From Cytospora piceicola (lineage: Eukaryota > Ascomycota > Sordariomycetes > Diaporthales > Cytosporaceae), in assembly GCA_023375675.1 (NCBI GenBank), contig JALQBC010000022.1, positions 1 through 64,000 of the forward strand: a DNA stretch of 64,000 bases, written 5' to 3'. Shown piece after piece: positions 46,266 through 57,919 of the stretch (the stretch's first letter is position 1; the number at the start of each line of letters is the position of its first letter). The notes under the pieces are model-generated. The model had not been told where the DNA came from and made no database searches. It was given only the letters and a program-made list of their open reading frames with translations. Made by a program: the position numbers and the translations under genes.

Positions 46266-46930
46266 TACAGTAGCAGGCTGAGGGGGCCAGAAGATGGCGA
46301 TTAGATAAAGCGCATCAGTACTGCACAGTCCGGGGCCCACAACTTACAGAAGGCCGCTTCTTCAATTGGTCAGATGCGCTGTGCAGATGCGACGGATGGG
46401 TCGATTTGCGCCTGAGTCTGGGCTGATCCAGTACTTTTAGCGCATATGCAACCTTGCCTAACCTGCCTAACTAGCTCAGGAGTTACTGGAGTCACTGAAG
46501 AACCTAGGGAAGCCTATCTGATTTGGTAAGCAGCTGCAAGCACTAACAAGGATTGTCAGCTTTGCAACCAAAATCTACAATGCGCTGTTACTCATCTATG
46601 CTAAAGCAATACTGGCATTCCAGACGCGCTGCCAAGAGCCTGAGTTGTCAACCACTCTTCTTCTTCCAAACCTAAACTAACTTGACGGCATACCGAACAA
46701 ATGTCCTACATCATTCTTCTGTCACTTATATCGCCTCAAAGCCTCTGCCATACTTGTATACCAGCATACCTGCAAATCTAGCTAAGTCGGCTGTGCTCGG
46801 GCCGTGTGCCAGCTCCATTTTGATCCAAAATCCCCTCTGCCGCTAGTCATGATCTGGTAATACCGCCAACCCTCAATGCGAACAGTACGTCATGCACTTC
46901 ACTGTCAACAAATGCGTACTGTACGGAGTG

Positions 46931-46970
46931 CCCAGGTACCTAAGTACGTCTCAAGTACCTAGGTACCCAG
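46931..46970. repeat. ACCTAGGT/GGTACC palindromic motif cluster
   Basis: Overlapping short palindromes (AGGTACCT, GTACCTAGGTAC) form a partly symmetric 40-bp block in a spacer. It belongs to a motif seen in many spacers of this window. Confidence 0.7.
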
Positions 46971-47520
46971 GCCATGGGTAACATCCTTGGATTATTGAGC
47001 TGCAGGTGCTTTCTTTCTGTAAGGCTCAACGATCTAAATTATCACACCTCGAGGCGCATTTTTTTTCTTTCTACACTCGAGCATCTCCCGACCTCTTATC
47101 GTATATCTCGTTGTAGTTGAAAGCAAGCCCATTCTACCCGCCAACCAATCACTACTTATATACTTTCATCCGCTCTAGCTTACGTGCAATTGTCTGTTTT
47201 GTACCTCTGTTATATGAAATTCACCTTTCCACAATGCAGTTTTTATATAATTAGGTCACACGTGTTAAACGTTAGCACCTTATTCCCCCTTTTTAGCGGA
47301 AGAGATATTGAAACAAGTCAGCGCGTTATACCGGTTCTTCTATCGGCAGCACCGCATGGGTAACTTAAAGGGCACTTTGAACCGTGGAGAGAACCACGTA
47401 AAGTGCATCATTTTCTTTCCTTAGGGCCCATCAAGAAGGATGAAGATACACACAGAACTGTTGGGGTTGTCATCAATCAACGTGTACGTATACATCTGCT
47501 TCAAGCCACGTCCGAGTCTC

Positions 47521-47549
47521 TACCTACTTAGGTACCTAGGTAGGTATTC
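47521..47549. repeat. ACCTAGGT/GGTACC palindromic motif cluster
   Basis: TACCTACTTAGGTACCTAGG and the following TAGGTA form a run of overlapping 4-bp-periodic palindromes in a spacer. Confidence 0.7.
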
Positions 47550-48116
47550 AACATGGACCGGTATGTGCTCATTATGCGTGTTTGCGTGCTACACGCGCAA
47601 AAACTCCGTTATACCGAGCTGACAAGCAGTCTGACGGTTGCTGCCGTATTGAGAGCCGAAAACAGTCAGGTAGATGATCCTACGTTGGGCCTAGGTACCT
47701 TCGAAGGGTGAAAGTCGCTGTCGGCTTGCCGGTCAGTATTCCGAGGTCGTCGTAGGTTGCTTCTCATTGCCCACTCCTCAGCATCAGGTCATTACACAAA
47801 TATCATTTAATAAATTCAATCAGGTGCCTCAACTTCCCCAGGAGCTCGACAATCTTGTATACCATGCTACATTACACGTATTCTGGAACGTGAAAAGAAC
47901 ATCCGTCGAAAGAGGTAAATTGTCATCGAATTCTTTTTAAATTGATATTACAACAACTGAAGCCCAATGAGAGCATATGATAAAACTGTAATTTGAAAAC
48001 ATTCCGTGCAACCAAGAATGAGCAATAGACTACATCGATAAATGGACCAACCGCGAAGTTCGCTGAGAATAAAGACTCTGGAAGGGAACAGACAGGTCAT
48101 GACAACCAGGTGCCAC

Positions 48117-50609
48117 CTAGATACCAGAGTCTTCCTGATCAATCGGATGCCTGTTGTTGAACTGTCGCCAATTCCGGCACACGCGCTTTGTATCGTCGAG
48201 CACGGAGGCTCCACCGAGGCTCGAGATAATCTCATTCTTGCGCTCGAGAATTTGCAAGCCAAGCCCTGCCGATGCATGCCTATAACGGAACGCATGGAGT
48301 CAGTACTGGTCTGTGGAAGAAGATGATGAAATGGAGGGGGCATGCTCTGATAGTCAACGATAAAACGCAAGACGGGTCAACTCACCATGCAATATGACAG
48401 TGCACAAGCCATGCTCCAGGATTATCGGGTCTGAAGGCAATGGCGATATATCCGCCGGCGGGCAGGAGGACTACATCTCGTCGGACCGGATTGATGAAGT
48501 TGAAGGTCTTGTAGCTGTTGACGGGATCAAAGGTGGTATTGCTCTGAGCTAGCACGACCACGTCCATCCCGTGCCAGTGGAGCGGATGAGAAACTAGATA
48601 GAAGATGATCAACACTTGTAACCTCGGGGTACCTGGGCAGCTGGATAGTGAGGAAGGGATCAACTTACGGTTTAGAACCGAGACATCACCAGGATTCCCA
48701 GGCAAGGGGATGCTAGTGTTGTTTGACGCCTCTATGATCATGAAGCCGTAGCCAGATTCGAAGTTATCTTTACCGAGCAGAACAGTCAGCATCAGAGAAC
48801 TCCCGGTCCAGTCATCATGTCTCAAGCTTGGTATGGCTCACCCTCAACAATGTGGAAGTTAGGTTTCCCTTCGTACTTCTCGTTCTCCACATTCAAAATA
48901 GTCGGGTTCCCAAAATCAAGCCACAGGAAATCCGGGGTCAGCATCCAGTGGTGATAACCCCCTGTCTCCGCCGAGCTGTTGACGTTCTGGTGGGCCGCGG
49001 CGAACCGGCCCTGCGTGATCTCGTTCTGCGGGTGGTGGTCGATGGTCCAGGGGACGACGGGCTTGAGCTTCTCGTACGGCTCGTCGGCGCAGTCGTGGGT
49101 GTAGCCCCACGGCTTGGAAGCGGGCAGCTTCTTGTCCGGTGGGGGTCCTGGTGGTGATGTGGAGTTGTACCGGATGATGCCGGTGGTCACGTTGAACGGC
49201 GAGCAGGTGGCGCTGAAGATGCCGCCGCACGGGAGCGTGGTGTTGAAGCCGTTGCAGCCTGATGCCGGGTGTGTTCGAATCCAGTAGTCACCGGGCTCCT
49301 GGTCGGCCTCCACGACGACCATGTAGCGCTGACCGATACCGATGCTCAAGGCCGTCGTGTTGTATGGCTCGATAGGCACGAGGTCATTCTCAATAACAGT
49401 CATCGTGTGGTTATCGATTGTGAAGATGAAATGCGTCCCTCCCGAGCCATTGATCAGCCTTAAGACATGTTTCTTCTTCGGGGCAAAGGTGGTCTCGAAG
49501 TAGGTGCCGTTGCCAGTGAGGGGGTCATGCCCGTGCCCGTTAACAACGATGCTGTCTGCCCTTGCAAAGCTTCCTCGTGCTGGTGATATCTCCTCTTGGT
49601 AACGGACAAAGGCAGAGTCGTGCACATAATCTTGAATCAGAACGGGGCCGATGTCAACGTCCCAGTTGCTGCTGGAGGGGCCATGGATGACCAGAGGACC
49701 GGCAAGGCCATCAGGATACTACTGAGAGTTAGCAAGAAGATCTAGATGTCCCGATTCAAAGATAGTCTGGGTTGGTACCTGGAGAGAGTAGTGGCTGTGG
49801 TACCAAGTATGGCCATACTGCAGGGCACGAAACTTGTAGGTGAATTCGTCACCCTTGGCGATCGGGCACTGAGTGACTCCATTGACACCGTCCATATGAT
49901 TCGTATATAGCTGACGGATACCATGCCAGTGTATTGTTGTTCCGTTCTTCTCGTAGTTATTCTTCACGTGGACGACAATCTCGTCACCCCAGCATGCCTC
50001 GATTAATGGTCCAGGGTACTGCTTGTTAAACACCTTTCCGGAGGTCTTCTTGAAGCCATCCGCGTACAGCTGGGACAGTCAGTATATGCTCGTATCCCTT
50101 GGGACTTTTGAGATTACCGTACCGTGAAGTCTCCATCAACGTCGAGCCAGTACTATCACGACGAGGTTAGTCACGTTCACGTATATGAACAAGGAGGAAC
50201 TAGAACCAACCTCTCGAGTGATACCGCGAGGTATAGCGTCGGGATTTTCATCTGTACACAACGTAAGTATACTTGAGTGTATAACGATGAGGACAAACTA
50301 ACAGTCAGTGTTGATGTCAATTTGTGAATATGAAGCAAACTCCGCTTCCGAGTCCTGCAACCAACAATCCCTTGACGTGTTCGTGTTGCAACTCTTCCAC
50401 CTCTTGGGATAGACACATTTGAAACCGGGGGACGCGTGCTCAGGATGGATTATGGTGTCTCCACCGTCACCTGGAATATGACTAAGGGGTACCTGGGCGA
50501 GATCGCCGGACCCGAAAAGAGGCTGCTGGATAGTGTCTTCAAAGGGGTTGAACGTTGTCAATGCCGCGAGCCTGAGCAGCTGCTCCAAGCACGACTTGAG
50601 GAAACCCAT
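48117..50609 (-). CDS. laccase-type multicopper oxidase (ascomycete type)
   Basis: Eight exons: 50609-50303, 50251-50211, 50152-50123, 50069-49779, 49718-48842, 48767-48669, 48593-48386 and 48279-48117. All junctions keep phase and together rebuild 671 aa. All four copper-binding blocks are present: HWHG (173-176), WYHSHYSLQ (215-223), HPLHWHGMD (551-559) and HCHIAWH (613-619) with the T1 cysteine 614. The protein ends in DSGI, the C-terminal plug typical of ascomycete laccases. Many N-x-S/T sites suit a glycosylated protein. The N-terminus ([20 protein letters not shown]) is only weakly hydrophobic, so secretion is likely but not clear. Expected reaction: one-electron oxidation of phenolics coupled to O2 reduction, as in pigment synthesis or lignin-derived phenol turnover. 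The substrate cannot be assigned. Confidence 0.92.
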
Positions 50610-52756
50610 TTTCAATGTTGTCAAACGATGTACTTTGACCTTTTTCCTGGGCGGCGAAGTGAGAAGAAAGGGAAACGCGTGCAGAAATATGCTCAATGGC
50701 GCCCTTGGCTCATATACATGTCCTTCATCTTACGTATGGCCCACCTTCTGACGTACTTACCTCACCGGCTCGACTTTGAAAGAGATACCGACAAAGGAGG
50801 CGCAGACAGGGTGGCAGTCAGCCATCATGGGCACATAATACAGCTTATGCCAACAAGCCCCTGTTGTCTCACATAAGACCAATTGTCTGCACATATTGTG
50901 GATGGGATAAGTGCCGACCAGGGAAGTTACACCGCATTCGGCGGCGCCGTATATAGTTGACGACCGAGAGAGCTGAACACAACTCGGTGAGGGCCCGCAG
51001 AGCTGGGAGGATCAATAAGCCTTCCGTGTTCCGGCCAATCAACCCCTGGAAGCTTTTGAGTGTAAGATTTTAGGAGAGTCCAAGTAAGGCTGCCAACCAA
51101 GAAACAGAATCACGCCAATAAAGATGTAGTTTGGTGCAGTTACCAAGAGCGGAACGATAACCATGGAAGGCTTGTGACTCTCCAAATGCGACCTCATTCT
51201 TCCCCAGGATCAAAGTTTAACACTGCAACTTTGACTGCCATTGCAAAAAGAGCCTGGCTGGTATGCTCATTTTTGACATGTCTCACTTCCACAAGCGACG
51301 ACAGACTAATGGCAATATCAAGATGTCCGAGTCCCAACAGGCTGGAAGAAGCATCCACATCCGCTGATCTAAAAAAAGAGCACAAAGATCTTACCCAAAC
51401 TAGAGAACGTCTCACTCTGAACAGACATATCATTCGGCGGAGTCTAGTCTTCGGGGCTCCACCATCAGACCCGGAAACACACAATGGCGTTGGCCGAGAC
51501 GCGAGCTCTTCACCGGTGTGTGGCACGTGTCAGCGCCGAGCAGCGATGGCTGGGAGGCCACTAGTATCCCATGTAAGCCAAATCTTACCTCAGAAACCTC
51601 GTTTTCGGTAGCCTATGACATACCCCGGGTAACCAAGCGCCAAGGCCAGGGCTCCATAGGGCTGACGAGGAGGGGGGTCGAACCATGATGTCGGGATGGG
51701 AGGGTCCTCGCTTATCGTGACACATGATGTCTCTCGCCCACGCGTTGGGTAGATTGGCGGGATCGATGATATCTGTCTCAGCACCGGAGGAGTCTCTTCA
51801 TGCTGCCTAGCCTGAGGTACAGTATATCAAGAATGTAACATTGCGGACTATAAACACGGACTTTGAACGGAGGAATAAAATCGCATTCAGCAACAATCAC
51901 CACTCCAATCACCACTCGGGCGGTGAAGCACAACTACAGACACATCACACATGCAGCACAGCCGGATATGGAGGACGCCACAGCCCCCACTACTCTTCCC
52001 TGGCTCTTGGGGCCAAGGAGAGAAGAGTGACGAAGTCATCAGAACGGCGCTTTAAAAGCCACCACCATATTTTGAGGCGGCTCGTAGTCGGCCGAAGGGG
52101 CAAACTGTAAGACGGGGCGTGAATCACACAATAATCATGTGATGCCTCCATCACAGGTATTATTGCCGGTTGAACCGGGCGCAGACCTGCCGACCCATCC
52201 GTGGACCTCGGGTTGACAGACTAATCCCTTTGCGCTATGATGGCCCGGATCAGTTGATGTCCGTAGATGCATGTCATCAATTAGTCTCAATCACATCTGC
52301 GCGGATTGGGATGAGGGACTACCTGGTACAGAGCGGAATGTTGGGGCGAGCTGCTTTGACCTAAGTATTTAGCTGTATCGTGACCATTGGGAGATGGAAA
52401 ATGTTTGTAGAATCCTCTGTAACGTTCCGAAATGGCGGGTGTTAAACTCCTTTTTGTTTCCCTGCTCGAATTTCTGGCCCAAAATGGTAGTATCGGCCAA
52501 TATCATGCACTTGCTCAAAATAGATATACCACACTCATCCAAAGTTATTCATTAACTTCCGTAGACCTCATAGGTGAACATGTTGATGTGCACTTCTCGG
52601 CCCCCTGACGATAAGGCATAAGGCCCTTGATTACTTGACATCATGTTTCAAGGATGTTGGAACATAAAGTATGACTCTTAAAACATGCGATCAAAAACCC
52701 GTCAGATGGAAGAACCATGGAAGTGTAGCCCGTCAAGCTGATTCAACGAGTCGGGT
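50610..52756. other. gene-free stretch
   Basis: Upstream of the laccase gene. A 145-codon frame at 51174-51611 (+) shows no domain and is probably chance. No repeat or RNA gene was identified. Confidence 0.55.
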
Positions 52757-55700
52757 TCACACAAGGCCGGGGATGATAGGTATCGGAGCCGATTGTCTCT
52801 TGCGCTTGTCTCGTCTATGCCGGGTTCGAAGCTGGTCGATAGGTAGATCAATATCTGTCGTCGAATGAAAGCTCGCCCGTCTGACCATGGATCTTGCACT
52901 TCTGACAGAGCTGGGTGAGTGGTTGTTTGGTGGTGGCCTCAAGTCTGCCTCGAGATCGGGTGTGGCTGCTCGGGACGGCACATGCTCGCTTGGAGTAAGG
53001 TGACTGAAGGGTGTTGCATATCTCTCTACTGTAGAGCCCCCGCTCACGTCATTTGTATGTGCCACATTTAGATATTGAATTTGAGTTGCTGGGGTATCGG
53101 GAGACCGCAGTCGCACCATGCTGGCCTTCTCGAGGAAGCTCGCGGTGTCACCTGTCTTGGGCAGTTCGGCATCAGAACCACCACCATGCTGCTGTAACGC
53201 GTCGGCCATCTTATCGGTTAGAATGGGTCGGTCGTGCTGCACAGCAAAAGTGTCAGACGATGATCGCCTCTTGGTCTTAACTCCTTTCAATTCGTCGATC
53301 TCCCGCTCCAGGGCGCGGAGCTCCCTGTATCGACCAGCCGACGGGAGTAATTCAAGCTCAGGGTACTCCAGATCGCCTCCAGTCTGTATACTGCTTCTCC
53401 GTCCGCCGTGAATTGATTTGTCTCTAGACGGTGTGCCCGAGCGCCCAGAGACGAGCTTACTCCAACGGGTTTTGAAAGTCAGTGCAAACTTGTCTGAAAA
53501 AGAGCGGCCTGCAACCTTGAGAGTGGTGGAGCCATCTTGCAGTTTGTCTGTGGTCCAGACCAAACCTCCTGTGGCTGACGTCTCCTCGATAGCAAAGTCC
53601 TTCGGTTTGATGTTATCTTCCCTTCCTGCCGCTGCGTTGCGTTGTTCGCGATTGTGTGAGGGAAACCTTGCCCAGGATGCAGGTGGTACCTTTGTACCCT
53701 GGAAGGAATGGTTCGATGCAGTCCCATAACTTCGGCTTCTTTCTCTGGCCTCGCCATCCTGCCTTTGAAGCTGATGAGCCCACCCCTGAAGAACTGTGTT
53801 GGATTTGATAAGGGTTGCTCGGAAGGTTGCGTCGTCGTCTCGGCTTGGCCGCTTGTCACAGGTTGGAGAAGGTACACCAGGCATGGATAGATTGAGGCTT
53901 TCTTTGCCGGACGGCTGTGGTGCTGTAGGAAAGCCGTGGAATTCACTGACTGCTCCAGAATGAGCCGGGGCTACCGGCAAATCAGAGGACGTGCTTCCTC
54001 TAGGCGACCTTGACTTGCTCTCCGCCCGCAATGCACGCTTCCACATCTGAGCTGTCTCGTCGCCATCCTTTGAGGAGGAGAATCCGCGAGGCCTTCCGGA
54101 CTCACCACTCCTCCTTGACGACCTAAGGCTTGTGCCACTGGACTTTGCTCGACTATGGCCATGATCCGCGATCGGTACCTGGAGATGCCTCTGGTCTGAG
54201 GTTTCTAGGCCCGAAGTATCGCGAAGACGCGAACGCAGAGGTTCTTGCACGAAGGTAATGTGGTCAGTGCCCACTGTGCCGTTGCCGTCAAGATTCTCGA
54301 TGGCAGCCGCCTTGTCGCGCTTCTGGACATTCAAGTGCAATCTTGACAGGAAAGAGGTTCTGTTGGTTGCATTTGGGTCCCCGCCATGGTCAAAAATCTC
54401 CTTGAACTTGCTCTCGATATGGACTAAGGGCACCATCCGCAAACGTGAATCACGGAAGCGTTCTTCAACAGCTTGAAGTTCCGCCTCTCTCCGAACAAAG
54501 CTCGAAGTCTCCGAGCCTATCTCCGTTGTCGTTCGTCGGGCACTGGAAGGTGCAATGCTTGGGGCGGAGCTACCAGGTCGGGAGCTGGCAGGATGTTTCA
54601 GTTCGAGACTGGTCTGGCTTTTGTCTGATGAGTGATGCCCTGGGAGTAAATGTCAGGGAACATGTGTGCCGACAAAGGGTGCACGTACAAACATTGAAAA
54701 GAAGGGAGTCTTAGTCCACTGAGGCCTTTACGAGGCGGACTAGGTAGCGGCTTGACAGGGGACCTTCGGGCAGGGCTGTCAGTTGCAGACATCGTCACAG
54801 AACGCTGAACAGAAGAGAATTCTGGATGGGCCTCCGGAGGTTCAGCGGCTCGAATAACATTGATGCGATGAGCAGGGCCAGGAAGTAAGTACGCAGACGC
54901 TCGCTCCGTGTGAAGTTGTCGGCAAGCGCGAATTGTACCGGTTGTTGTTGTGGCAGGTGAACCCTGAGCCTCAGTCTGATGACTGGTGATGTGGTGACCA
55001 AGGTGATTCTCGGACTCATGTTCACTTGGTGGTCCAGATGTGGTCGATTGACGAAATTGCATACTCTGCGTGCGAAGCCATAGACCCACAGGAGACTCGT
55101 CCCGGACCAAGGTCTGGGAAGCTGGAATTCGATCACGGTTTGTAGAGTTGATAGAGCTTTGTCGTGAGTGGAAATTTTTCGAAGTATCGTAGTCGCGTGT
55201 GGTAAGAGGCGAGGATTTGCTTCTTTGGCGCTTGAAAGGCTCGGGGTTCCTGACATCAGCCTTGGAGCAGTTTGCGAGAGAATTGACGACAGCAGATCGA
55301 GAGAGAGATGAGTCCTTGTCCGGGTTGAAAAGATCTTCCAGCTTATCTGCGCTCAGGGACAGCCTCCAAGAAACAAGAGAGGAAGCATCGTGCAAGAGAG
55401 GACCTCGGATTGGAAGGAGGGCGGGAGAGTTGGGGATATCGGGCAGAGAAGTGCGCTCTCGTAGTCCAAGTTGACAGTCAGTCGAACATGCCTTTGACTC
55501 TGTGTCTACCCAATCAGGTAAGCTTGCTGCACGGCTTTCAAGGCAACGATTCTCCTTTCCAACGGAAACGGTTGACGACTTCTTGGTAAAGGGGTTCGAC
55601 GGACGGCCTCGGCAATCCTCCTTAGACTTTGCCAGGTGACGGGCCTTGAATCTTGCCAGCTCCTTGTCCCTCTTGTTCTCATCTACGGCGAACTCGATTG

Positions 55701-56211
55701 TGTCTCGGGGCCCATTCACCGCAAGATTGGTTTGGCCAGAAACAGACAGGGGAGACGTAGAGGGAGGGATATCAGCTTCGGTTCGAAGTTCCTCTTGAAT
55801 CCTCTTGCGTAGTAGTCGCTTCACCTCAGCGCGGCGGGCAATCTGCTCCTCGGTCTCGCTCTGGCGAGAAAGGGAGTCTTGGGATAGATGTCGACGAATG
55901 CGAGATTTGACGGCTTGGAGTGTGCTGGTGTTTTTGTTCTTACCGTCCTGGGCTAGATCACCGTCATGGTCGTCGTCCGAGTCCTCGACTATCAATTCTG
56001 CAAGCTGCACCGAGGCATCTGCGGCAGCCCCTGGAAGTGGGTTGGTCAAAGAAGACCTCGCAACGGTAGAGCCTGGAGACAAAGCCATCAAGTGGTGCAT
56101 TGGTTGAGGCAGCCTGGCCGGTGGGGGCAGGGTGGGCAAAGGGGGCTCATCGTGGTGCTTGGGTTTTCTCTTGGAGGAGCGAAGGTGACCGCAACAGCAG
56201 AGGATGTCCAT
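52757..56211 (-). CDS. large disordered fungal protein, unknown function
   Basis: Two long frames are joined by a 53-nt intron (54692-54640; GTTTGT donor, CTGACA branch site, CCCAG acceptor). Exons 56211-54693 and 54639-52757 give 1133 aa. Without this join each frame lacks a proper start or end, and the joined frame is open throughout. ATG 56211 starts MDILCCCGHLRSSKRK; the Cys triplet followed by basic residues could be a palmitoylation/membrane-tethering motif (inferred). Residues 140-250 are charged and probably helical, with ETEEQIARRAEVKRLLRKRI. Most of the rest is Ser/Arg/Pro-rich and low in hydrophobics. A short coiled coil (ELRALEREIDELKG) lies in the last third. No catalytic domain is recognised. 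A signalling or cytoskeletal scaffold is conceivable, but nothing proves it. Confidence 0.7.
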
Positions 56212-56685
56212 GGCCAGCCAGCACGAGATGGTTTGGGCGTTCAACCTCAATTTTCCGGGAGGGTCGAAGACCAGCAAAACATATAATACCTAGAACAGAG
56301 CAGATGGAGGAAAACAAAAGGGTCAAAAGCCAGCTCGAGCAGCAGTAGAAGCTTCATCCCCTTTGGAACCAGGACAATATATCTCTGGACTGGACGTTGA
56401 CGGGTTGGAATCAATGGATCCTTGGAAATAGCACTCTACTTGAGATGCCAGGCTCCATTTCCCAAGGTCTCCCAGCCTTTGCGTTGAGGAAGAAGGAGGC
56501 TGTCATCATGTCCTTCCGCAATGATGAGGATCGATTGTGTAAGGCATATACCGTTTACAGTTGTTTGTTACTTCCTTGAGGGTCCATGTGTGCCCAGGTG
56601 GGTAGGAAAACTACATGCGCCACCTGATAATCTGGAAGGAACAGCCAAAAGACCTTGGAAACTTCTCAAGGCTGTCAGCACGAAC

Positions 56686-56712
56686 ACCTAGGTAGGTACC
56701 TTAGGTAGGTAC
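56686..56712. repeat. ACCTAGGT/GGTACC palindromic motif cluster
   Basis: ACCTAGGTAGGTACC and TTAGGTAGGTAC in succession, the same motif family as in other spacers of the window. Confidence 0.7.
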
Positions 56713-57078
56713 ATGGGTAATGGATGAATGACACTTCATGGCACATGCATCCTCATCATGATCTTAGCAACTGCTATTCGGGTCTTGACGGTACCTAGGT
56801 AGTTTCCTGGTGTCGAAGCAAAACCAAACAGGTATATGAAGTATAAAAGAGTCGAGAGGAAGTACTTCTATAGAAACTGTCAGAGTTGACTCAATTCAAG
56901 GGCAGGCACCACTCTGTCCCCTAAAGTTGGCCATATTATAAGGAAGCGACGTATTCGATCCGGGCTCTCAATTACTGCAGTGTGCTTACACCGTACCAAT
57001 TGCTGTGACGGAGCAGGCAATGCGACTGCAATCCACACTCCCGAGAATCTCAAGGTTCCCATGGCACGACGTCAACAC

Positions 57079-57116
57079 TACCTAGGTAGGTACCTACCTA
57101 AGTAGGTACCTAGGGT
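57079..57116. repeat. ACCTAGGT/GGTACC palindromic motif cluster
   Basis: The longest cluster in the window: about 38 bp of overlapping CTACCTAGGTAGG, TACCTACC and TAAGTAGGTACC units, nearly self-complementary throughout. Confidence 0.75.
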
Positions 57117-57789
57117 GGTAGAAGGCCATCTAACGTGAGAGATGCACGATAATTGTTTAGAGGTGGAATCGTCGGAAGCCGAGTTGATGGCCGAAAGCTG
57201 GCGGGGCATACCTACTTAAGTACTCAAGTGGCTAACAGCTGAGCCTTTCTCACGAGGAATATCTCTGTTATACAACTAGGAACACCCCCTCCTGGTGCTT
57301 CCAAACTGCTTCATCTCCACTGCTTTCATCGTTCTTACATTATAAGGTAAACTTCACCAATCGGAGAGTGCGGAAAGTCGAGCAAGACTGCAAGCCAGGT
57401 TTTGACGGTATGGTTTGTGGTAAGGGTGCAACTCGCCACGCTCAAGCTCAGGGTCGAGCAGCTGCACGAAGGTTCGGAGCCCTCGGAGCCGAGGTCGAAC
57501 CCGTCTCAACCGTATCAACCGCTGCGTATCAACCGTCTGACTGATTCAGTGACCACTATATCCATCCTTCTCGATCCTGTCGACGTCAGAACCGGACAGA
57601 CACCTCGCATGTTGCGCTGTTGGCGTTGATTGTCCATTATACTCCCAGCCTGCCACCTGAGTCTACTGTACAATAATCTTATCAGATCATCTCTTGTGCC
57701 GCCTGCAGCGGACTCCACGCAGTGGGTGCTAGATCGGTGATTCCGCTGCGGCTCCAGGCGCTATTTCACCACGCGGCAAACAGTGGGTA

Positions 57790-57798
57790 CCGAAGGTT
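57790..57798. other. putative 9-bp target-site duplication (left copy)
   Basis: CCGAAGGTT lies directly outside the left TIR. The matching position on the right, 62028-62036, reads GCGAAAGCT: six of nine bases agree, two differences are transitions compatible with RIP, and one is a transversion. Confidence 0.4.
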
Positions 57799-57919
57799 AC
57801 GCTGTCATCGGCGATCAAGGGCTCCGAAACCTATATAGGTTATAGTACACGGTCCAGGCGTGTTCTAATAATCTAGCCGGGACAGCTAAACTACCCTAAC
57901 AGGCTATATCTCGGCTATA
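57799..57919 (+). repeat. left terminal inverted repeat (121 bp)
   Basis: Begins ACGCTGTCATCGGCGATCAA and pairs over its full length with 61907-62027. About ten positions differ, all transitions. GC content is much higher than in the element's interior. Confidence 0.9.

Larger units (their letters stand above)
45816..48116. other. gene-free stretch (KDM4 promoter side)
   Basis: Upstream of the KDM4 gene and downstream of the laccase gene, both minus strand. It holds simple repeats at 46.0-46.3 kb and three clusters of the ACCTAGGT/GGTACC motif (46931-46970, 47521-47549, 47691-47702). No gene was seen. Confidence 0.55.
56212..57798. other. gene-free stretch left of the transposon
   Basis: Upstream of the large disordered protein gene. 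It holds ACCTAGGT/GGTACC clusters at 56686-56712, 56791-56802 and 57079-57116. No gene can be supported. Base composition is ordinary up to the transposon edge. Confidence 0.55.

Noticed and set aside
51174..51611. 145-codon plus-strand frame
   Set aside because: No motif and no neighbouring exon; likely chance.
57890..57900. CCCTAAC in the TIRs as telomere-like repeat
   Set aside because: It occurs once per TIR, not in tandem, so it is not a telomeric array.
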